A DNA stretch of 64,000 nucleotides, from positions 36,506,853 through 36,570,852 of the forward strand of contig OX387183.1 in NCBI GenBank assembly GCA_947561395.2, written 5' to 3'. Origin of the DNA: Buxus sempervirens. Taxonomy: Eukaryota > Streptophyta > Magnoliopsida > Buxales > Buxaceae. The notes below the pieces were generated by a model. It was not told where the DNA came from. It ran no database searches and saw only the letters and a program-made list of their open reading frames with translations. This document shows, in pieces, positions 56,871-64,000 of the stretch. Positions within the stretch are counted from its first letter, which is position 1. Each line of letters starts with the position of its first letter. A program made the position numbers and the translations under genes.

Positions 56871-56971
56871 GTAGCCGACCTAAGGTGTCGGCTACACACA
56901 AAATTCTTTGTATCCGACATCTTGGGTCAGCTACACAGGAGGCCCTGCTGATCTGACCTGAGTTGTCGGAT
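56871..56971. promoter_or_regulatory. Palindrome array, three units, 39-bp period (solo LTR, downstream set)
   Basis: Units align at 56,871 (GTAGCCGACCTAAGGTGTC then GGCTAC), 56,910 (GTATCCGACATCTTGGGTC then AGCTAC) and 56,949 (GATCTGACCTGAGTTGTC then GGATC). Arm bases differ between units, but the two arms of the first and third change together. In transcript direction this set lies downstream of the TATA box. Confidence 0.85.
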
Positions 56972-58077
56972 CAGCTCAAAAAGCTGCTTTTTCGGATTCT
57001 GCCAATGGGCTTAGGTTCCTGGGCTCCTAAGGGTGTTCCAGTAGCTGTGTGGGCCCACAGAGGTTCAAAGAGATGGAGAAGACCCCATTTTTGCCTTCTT
57101 TTGGGACTTTAGTGGTTCAAACAAGGGGGAGGAAGCTTAAGGTGTTGCCTCCTCCCATTCTTGGGATACTCCCAGCGGCTGAGCAGGGACCTAGGTGTCC
57201 CCACTTGGTTCTTCCAGCTCCACACAACAGCAAGCAAATAAGGCGACGAGAAATCAAATAATGAAGCCTAACATACATGCTTTTGGACTATGATGAACAT
57301 GCATTCACATCCGCATATTGTGTGCATGAAAAGTAGAGGTTGTGTGAGTGTGCCTAAAGCATTTCAAACAGACATACATGCATGATCTAACGTGGACAAG
57401 CATGCCATACTACCAACTTTATGCTTAAATGAAGCACAAGATCCTCAAAGCACAACTATTTAGAGAAAGGAAAGAGGGGGTGATTAATAGGGGATACAAA
57501 AGAGGTGTACGCGAAGGGGAACACTTTCCCTTCTTGAATGAAATGAAAGCATGACAAAACTTACACTAAGGATGCCCTTAAAAGTATGTAAAAATACTAC
57601 TCATCCTTCCTTTTTTGGCAAAACTTGTGATCTCCCTTTCCTCATGGAGACCAACTTACCCTTGAGGACCCCGAATGCGAGAAAAGAGGGAGGCAAAAGA
57701 GATGGAGACAGGCCATGAACATCAAGCAAACCAATGAACTCCAAACTAGCTCATTTCAACTTATATTAAACAAAATGTACTAGAGAACATTACCTAGGGT
57801 TTTGAGACCCTGGAGAAGTATGTTTGAGCCACTTGAAGGCAAGTGAAGTGGCTGGAGCTCCTTCTTTGGCCACCAACAGTAGGTCCCCTCCTTCTTCCTT
57901 AGGTGAGGATGGGAAAGAGTGGGTCAAGAAGGGGTAGAAGGGTATAGAGATGGTTTTTGGGGGGCTTGGAAGGCAATGAGGGGTTGAATGGGAGAGTTTC
58001 GAAGCATTAATAAAGGAGGAGAAAGGGTGGAAACCAACCAAAGGGAAGCCAACCTCCAAAATGGGGCTGCTGCTACC

Positions 58078-58085
58078 TTTTTATA
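58078..58085 (-). promoter_or_regulatory. TATA box of the Tat-type solo LTR
   Basis: The minus strand reads TTCTATAAAAAGGTAGC. It lies 12 bp downstream of the nearest palindrome unit. Confidence 0.6.
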
Positions 58086-58096
58086 GAAAAATTTTT

Positions 58097-58343
58097 GTAT
58101 CCAGCATTTAATGTCGGATACACTATACATCCTTTGTATCTGGCATTTTATGTCGGATACAATGCACTTCCTTTGTATCCGACATAAAATGTCGGATACA
58201 AACACAATTATTTCAAAATTTTAATTTTCTGAGTGAATCTGTCGGCGAATCTACTCGAATCTCGCGGGCAAATCTTTTGTATCCGACAATATATGTCGGA
58301 TATGAAGAAAAGTGTGTGTATCCAACATATATGGTCGGATACA
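58097..58343. promoter_or_regulatory. Palindrome array, five units, 39-bp period in two blocks (solo LTR U3)
   Basis: Units start at 58,097, 58,136 and 58,175 and then at 58,279 and 58,318; spacing within each block is exactly 39 bp. The consensus is TGTATCCGACA-N5-TGTCGGATACA with arms CCGAC/GTCGG. The array is upstream of the TATA box of this LTR. Confidence 0.92.
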
Positions 58344-58569
58344 AATAGGATATTTACGGATTTGCCCCTCGACTTGACCGATTTGACACTTTTGGATATC
58401 TGCAGATTGCCCCCTGCGAATTTTGGTTTAGTCCCTGAGATATTTGGCAAGTTTTGGATATTTAACAATTGCCCCCTGAGATATTTTGCAACGTTTGTCG
58501 CCACTTGTGCAGTTCTTTTGCCACGTGTGCAGTTTCCAGTTTTGCTGCTCGGAAACTTCGACAGCTCAT

Positions 58570-58785
58570 ATCTTCTTCATCTGGACTCCGATTTGGGCAA
58601 ATTCAATTGCGTTAGAACCGTATCAAAGTCTTATATCCATTGAGATAGGATTAAGCAATTGGCCTGGGGTTCGGCAAAAAGTCAACTTTCAGCTTCCCCT
58701 CAAGTTTGACCAGCCCACAGATCTTTCATCTGGACCCCGATTTGAGCAAACTCAGTTGCGTTAGAATCGTGTCGGAATTTCCTAA
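58570..58785. repeat. Two-copy tandem module in the solo LTR
   Basis: CATCTGGACTCCGATTTGGG (about 58,578) and CATCTGGACCCCGATTTGAG (about 58,729) each continue CAAAYTCARTTGCGTTAGAA and YCGTRTC. The two copies are about 150 bp apart and diverged. Confidence 0.8.
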
Positions 58786-60032
58786 TCATTAGGAAGAAGT
58801 ATGGTGACCAAATTGCACTTGATCAAAAAGTCAACTTTTGTCCCCTCAGGGTTTGACCTTTTGCTGTCTTTTAGCACATTTTTTTCTTTTTGGTTTAATC
58901 AAAATTTGGGTGCTTACACCCTGAGTAGGCCGGAACTGTGTACATAGAGGTGTGGATGTCTCCTTGGCATGTCAATTAACCAATGTAAGCAACTACATGA
59001 CATTGACCAATGTTGGTTTTTGGTTTTGTTTGACGTAATATATTTTATTAGCTGGTTTATTGGTGCGGAGTAGCTCATGATAAAATACTCTATTGGTGCG
59101 GAGTGGCCCATGATAAACACTCCAGTTTTTCAAAACCTTGAGTTATTTGAAATGATGATTTCATCAATGTATGGTTATCTGGTTATATGTGATCCCATGG
59201 CTATATTCAAGATTTGATACCGATATTACTAATTGGGGTTTTATGATGGATTTCTGCGTTTTATTAATTGGAATGTTGTCAGATTACTCGAGTTATATGT
59301 GTTATCGTCACTGTATATGTTTTGTAACCATGGCAGGTTTTAGAACTGAACTAAATGTATTTGTGCATACATGTGCTGCTCACTGGGATATTCGTATCTC
59401 ATTCCATTTGTTTTTGTTTTGTTTTCAGCTGCTCTTGGAGAGGACGATACTTGCGGGTAGTTCTTGGTCAAGTGAGTTTTATTCCAATTGGGGTTATTTT
59501 AGCACACTCTGTTATATAGTTATTGTTGTATTCATGTTTTTCCTTCACTCTGATATTGCGATCCTGTGTTTATATTAACCTCCGGAGACGTGTTACGGTT
59601 AAATTACGTAACCCGGATTAGGGGCGTTACATTTATGGAGGTGAGGGTGGCCAAACTGCCCACCCTAACCTCTTAATGATCCTTTATGCCCTAAAACTAA
59701 TTGGCCTCTATGCCTCCTCTAAAATATTTTACTTGCCCACTAACTCTAGTCCACCATCGCATCAAATGGTTTCCACACTATCAGCCATTCATAACTCATC
59801 AAAATCTTTATTTACCCCAAGTATGAGCCATTCATACCTCATCAAATAGTTTTCATTGGCTCAAAACACCAATATCACATGGTACATGCTAGGTACGCAA
59901 ACAGAAATTGTTTTTTTAAGTGGGAGAGAGAGAGTCTACAATTCACGTGGAATTGAGGGGTGTTGTCTACTGTTCGATTGCAACGTCAAACATTCTCCAA
60001 TATTTCTCCTTCATGGGTTGCATTTTATCTAG

Positions 60033-60432
60033 GGATGGCAACAGTTCGATTTTGGTTTGATTTTGAGAAAAAATGAAACTGAACTAATTAAACATACTCC
60101 AAATCAAAACTGCTAGTTTTTTTATGTATAAATCACAACTGAACAAAAACCAATTATGCAAACCAAAAACCGAATAGGTTCATTTCGGTTCAGTTTATTG
60201 CTTTAACTGATAATCGAACAATTCATAGTTGCTGATCTAACTTAAACATGTGTGTATATGAAATCAATTTTGTTCGGTTCGGTTTGGCTTTGAAACCAAA
60301 ATTGAATCGAAACCAAATTGGTTTTATGTAGCATAAATTGTAACCAAACCAAAACCATTTTAAAGACAACCCAAAACCAATGCTAATTGGTTTGGTTTAT
60401 TGGTTTTAATCGAATAGTTGTCATCCCCACTT
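60033..60432. mobile_element. hAT-like MITE
   Basis: TAGGGATGGCAACAGTTCGATT at the left is matched on the other strand from about 60,432 by GGGGATGACAACTATTCGATT. Inside are many GGTTTGGTTT / AAACCAAACC words in both orientations. No coding capacity and no secure TSD. Confidence 0.6.
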
Positions 60433-60691
60433 TATCAACATCAATACAAAGATTTATCTCAAACGTCTGCTTTGCCCACCCTAACCAAAAATCCTAGCTA
60501 TGCCACTGACAATGAATGTGTATTTGGGGACACATCCTCAATAAAAAAGATTGTGCAACCACAAATGAAATGAGCATGTGATTGGCTCATTATATTAAAA
60601 AGAATTTTTTAAGAAATAAATTAATAAAGCTTTTTCAAAATTCAAGAGACCAATTAAGAGGCCGTTGTATGTTAATAAATAATTTCAATTA

Positions 60692-61514
60692 GGGTCCGTT
60701 TGGATCGTGTGAATTGGAAGGTGAGAATTGGAATTGAGACAAAAAAAAATGTCAATTCCAGTGTTTGGGATACCAATTCCTATGAGAATTTAAAATCACG
60801 TATGATTTTTTGAGACCCCAATTCCTGCTTCTCACAAGAATCATAAGTCAGGCGTGGGGAGTGTTTTTTGTAATTCACGTGAGTTAGAAATCATGCAAGA
60901 ATTAGGTCTCGACACATTTGATAGACTTCTCGAGGACGTTAGCCCGAAAACTTCGACTGCACTTCTTCTTCAATGATAACCTTCCCAAGAACGTCTTGAC
61001 TTCAATATGGTGTTAAGTGCAGTCATTAGTTTGCATCAAGACTTTTTAAAACCTCCTGATCGTTTACCGCCTCAAGAAATCATCAATGATGAAAGATTGA
61101 AGTATTTTAAGGTAAAAATATACTACATGAACCTCTTATTTTAGCTTTTTTCTATTTATATTTTTTTATATTCTCATGAAATCCAATAGGACTATATGGG
61201 AGCTTTAGATGGAACATATATTCCAGCAATGGTTCGACTTATCGACCAAGGCAGATATCGAAATAGAAAGCAAGATATTTCACAAAATGTTTTAGGGCTT
61301 GCTCCATGGATATGAAATTCACCTATGTGTTAGCTGGTTGGGAAGGTTCCGCCGTCCTACAATCTGCCCTTAGAAGACAGAATCCGTTGGTTGTTCCTAC
61401 TGGTATTCTTTTTCATCAATTTTTGCATGTAAATTTAATTAAAATATCATTAAAACATATAAAATGATATAATACCTTTTTATCGTAGGTAAATATTATC
61501 TGGTGGATGCAGGG
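60692..61514 (+). pseudogene. PIF/Harbinger transposase pseudogene, cut by an LTR
   Basis: The element begins GGGTCCGTTTGGATC after TTA, a PIF/Harbinger-style start and TSD. Three exons can be followed: to 61,111 (NMVLSAVISLHQDFLKPPDR), 61,190 to about 61,402 (GALDGTYIPAM with the first catalytic Asp, RYRNRKQDISQNVL, then after a 1-bp frameshift MKFTYVLAGWEGSAVLQSAL) and from 61,490 (GKYYLVDAG). Introns are GT-AG. The usual second Asp (HDSRVL after GWEGSA) reads VLQSAL, so it is lost. The DDE nuclease would excise and insert the element. An LTR starts at 61,515 in the middle of the third exon, so the protein is incomplete. Confidence 0.8.
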
Positions 61515-64000
61515 TGTGCGCATGTGAAATCGCACGGCGGGGCGCATGTGTTGTGTGCGTGCCTCCTAAAAATTGAATACTGGAGTCGCCACTGCCTGAG
61601 AGGTGCAGGCAGACACATGGTAACCTAACCGGGTCTATTTTGGTCTGCAACTTGAGATTCTGGCTAAGTGCTCGGTTGCGATCCAGGGAAGTCCGAAGAC
61701 ACCCCGGTCCGCCCCGCTAGTTTAGCAAGTCCCTCGGGTCTTCCTAGTTATTGAGTCAACTATGCACTCACCCTTATCCTATTTCAGTATGTATCAGATT
61801 AAGTCTAATGGGACTTTTCTGCAAGTGTAAGTCCCTTTTATTTTGATTTTATCTTATTAAACGTTTGTTAAGTGGGTCAGGTATGGACCCCGTTGGAAGG
61901 CCCATGGGTAGCCAAGTTGGGTTTTAAGTCAAGCCCAAGGCCCATTAGGGTTATTGGGTAACCCTTGTTGGATTTGGTTATTTAATTTTGAAGTTAATTA
62001 AACATGCAATTTAATTGAGTGGGTTTAAGTTTTAAGGCCCATTGGGCTTTGACTTAGCCCATGGGTTTTTAATCAAGTGACCCGAGACCCATTTATAAAA
62101 CGGATCTTGGTGTGGGTCAATCTGGATGTGGGCCCCATTGGAGGGCCCACAATGCCTTGGTGGGTCTAAGTAGACCCAGGTAACTAAAAGTGGGCTTGGG
62201 TTGGCCCAAAAGCCCACCTGGTTCATTTTAAAGTCATTCAGGATGGATCGGGTAGACCCGGGTCTAGAAAATCAGGTATCTAGAATTTAAAGGGCTCGAC
62301 CGCACTTTCCTTGCGGTTTGGGTTTGATTGCAAACTCAATGCGGTTCAACTAGGAATTCGAGAATGACCGAAACTTAGGCAGGGTCTTGTTCGTCGATCT
62401 CCCAGGGATGCTCGCCGACTTCTGCAAGGCTTCCAAGATGTACACAGTGGTTCAAAATCCCAATTCTTGACTAAAAGACTCATTCCATGGGGCTTTTCCA
62501 AACATGAATGGATTTTTATTTTTGATCAGCCACTTTGAGACTTGAAACAGGGACTCTAAGCGTCCCTGTTTGGTTTGAATGGAAAACCTTCTCTTCATTC
62601 TTTGGAAGAAAGCAATAAAATCAAGGAAGACCTAAATCTAAACTTGATCGAACAAACCAAAAAAAAATACGTAAATCAAATGATGCGGTTCTAATCATGC
62701 ATGGACACATAAGCAAAAGGATGATAACTATACATGGAAACAAAGCTATACCTAGTTACTGTTACTTAGAAAAGAGAGATTTAAAACATTTATTTCGATT
62801 TTCAAAAGTGAGTTGAAATCGTATGAAGCAATTTTGAAAATATATATTAGTATACTTATTGAAAACAAAGTCTCATGCCAATATTTATAAACAACATCCC
62901 CTATTAGTTTTTATTGAAATCAGTTTAAAACATCTCTTAAACTCAACTTTGTGCTTTGCTCCTACATATATAAAATAAGAGAAGAATAGACGAAAGGGAA
63001 TTCATTCTTTACAAAAGAAACAAACTTTTGTGTGTGCATAGTCTTTACCTTGATACTCACAAAAAGAAGAATGGTATACTAAACTAGGCCTAGGTATGTA
63101 TGCTAGATGAATGCAAAGAGTCTTAATATATGGCCTAAAAATAACACATAAAACAAATGCTCATATGAAAGGAGAGAGGGAGAGAAGTTTGGGGATACAA
63201 ATGATCAAACAAAGAGGACAATCCCCTCTTGGAATATAAAATGGGTCGATATATCAAAAGATAAAATCCCTTTTTTAGCACTTTTGTATCCACTCGTTCC
63301 TCGCATCTTTACATATTAGAGAGTCCCCTTACCATGGGGACTCCAAGACATGCAAAAGGAAAAAGATTAGTGAGAATATCTAATAAGTGAGCATTCAAAC
63401 AAGAAGAAAAGATATAAAAAGAAATCTGATTTTAATATATATGAATCACAAAGTTGAAAGTAAGCTCACCGTTCTATTACCTTTCCTTTCAAGATGTTGT
63501 TGTCTCCAAGAACCGATGGACAGCAAGCTGAGGATCTCCTTTTAGCTATATATGACTTCTCCTTTGTCTTCAAGTGATCAAAAGAGGAGAAAAAGGATGT
63601 AAAAGGTGGTTAAAGGGTAAAATAGGGAATAAAATGAAGTGTGGAAGGGAAGTAGAAGAGTTTACTGGTCTTGGGAGATAGGGTGGGGACGAAACAAGGA
63701 GAGAGTTTGAAAGATCAGGTGTGTCCCCGAAAGATCAGGTCGACCCCCTTTTATAGCCAATTACCAAAACTGACTAAAATACAAATATTCTTTATCTTAT
63801 AACTAGAACCCAAAATTGCTATGATTTCATGTTCTTTTTTTAAAGAAAGTCATGATTATTATTCTCATCCATTATTCGCATTCAACAGATAACATACAAC
63901 TCACGGGACACGTATTCCCCCATGAGCCAAAATTCAAAAAAAAAATTATTATTTTTTCATTTTATTTTATTTTACATTTATTTAAATTTCTTGATTTTAT
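61515..64000 (-). mobile_element. Tat-type LTR, 3' end, running off the window
   Basis: It starts on the plus strand with TGTGCGCATG, as does the solo LTR at 55,813, and shares with it TGGAGTCGCCACTGCCTGAG, GGTGCAGGCAGACAC, CTTGAGATTCT, GGAAGTCCGAAGACACCCC and GGTCCGCCCCG. The bases before it are CAGGG (61,510-61,514), the presumed TSD. A minus-strand TATA (GGCTATAAAAGGGGG) is near 63,750, beside a direct repeat of GAAAGATCAGGT (63,708-63,740). No palindrome array lies between it and the window end. Whether more of the element follows beyond 64,000 is unknown. Confidence 0.78.

Larger units (their letters stand above)
55813..58918 (-). mobile_element. Tat-type solo LTR, 3.1 kb, inside LTR C
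   Basis: On the plus strand it reads from TGTGCGCATGG to GGGTGCTTACA and is flanked by a perfect CCCTG TSD (55,808-55,812 and 58,919-58,923). On the minus strand the LTR begins TGTAAGCACCCAAATTTTG. Near its 3' end GGAGTCGCCACTGCCTG and GACACCCC are shared with the LTRs at 61,515 and 13,540. It contains two sets of 39-bp-spaced palindromes and a TATA box on the minus strand. No internal region remains. Confidence 0.9.
54134..59631 (-). mobile_element. Solo LTR 'C', split by another solo LTR
   Basis: On the minus strand it starts TGTAACGCCCCTAATCCGG at 59,631 and ends CTGGATTTTACA at 54,134. The flanks are a perfect TTTAT TSD (54,129-54,133 and 59,632-59,636). Without the insertion it is about 2.39 kb. 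It matches LTRs A and B: GGGATATTCGTATCTCA near 59,389 followed by GTTTTCAGCTGCTCTTGGAG, and a GC-rich block at 54,945-55,135 where A and B have GCGCTCGA-rich blocks. Confidence 0.88.

Overview
The window is transposon-dense, AT-rich nuclear DNA of a flowering plant, most likely a dicot. The evidence is one spliced plant gene with short exons and GT-AG introns, Tat-lineage Ty3/gypsy sequence with a second (archaeal-type) RNase H, several LTR families present mostly as solo LTRs, and MULE, hAT and PIF/Harbinger-like elements carrying plant gene fragments. I see no prokaryotic operons, rRNA, tRNA gene or CRISPR.

Layout. 1-232: end of a Tat-type LTR cut by the window edge. 914-7580: three LTRs nested in one another, the innermost a Copia-like LTR with a perfect target-site duplication (TSD). 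7.6-19 kb: Helitron-like 3' end, MITE remnants, an LTR fragment, a TIR element carrying an IQM-like exon (15.5-17.0 kb) and a PABN-like first exon that has lost its start codon (17.7 kb). 20.07-23.01 kb: the only apparently intact host gene, six coding exons for a 160-residue thioredoxin-fold protein, with a MITE in intron 3. 25.8-27.5 kb: MULE-like MITEs. 27,587-50,243: a complete 22.7-kb Tat/Retand-like retrotransposon with two ~2.35-kb LTRs and a GTGTT TSD. 50.3-53.3 kb: hAT-like MITE, a Pack-MULE-like element with a PPR fragment, a SINE-like stretch and a fold-back element. 54,134-59,631: solo LTR split by another solo LTR, both with perfect TSDs. 60.0-64 kb: MITE, then a PIF/Harbinger transposase pseudogene cut by another Tat-type LTR that runs off the window.

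The large element. On the plus strand it has a candidate PBS, a long leader with 75-bp repeats, gag, protease, G-patch-like segment, RT, RNase H, archaeal-type RNase H and integrase, broken by stops and frameshifts. Between integrase and 3' LTR are two separate multi-exon genes on the opposite strand: one with a plant-mobile-domain-like region and RG-rich ends (45,826 to 43,045), one DUF7745-like with a C-terminal coiled coil (42,597 to 40,856). Their exon phases fit together, and each has a TATA box.

The most striking signal is a set of palindromes of about 25 bp (type GTATCCGGC-N7-GCCGGATAC) in arrays with a strict 39-bp period. They occur in both LTRs upstream of the TATA box, in the leader, and 7-13 bp upstream of the TATA box of both antisense genes. 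The same 39-bp design, with arms changed in a compensating way, recurs in the separate solo LTR at 55,813-58,918, again beside a TATA box. This looks like a shared promoter-proximal module of Tat elements.
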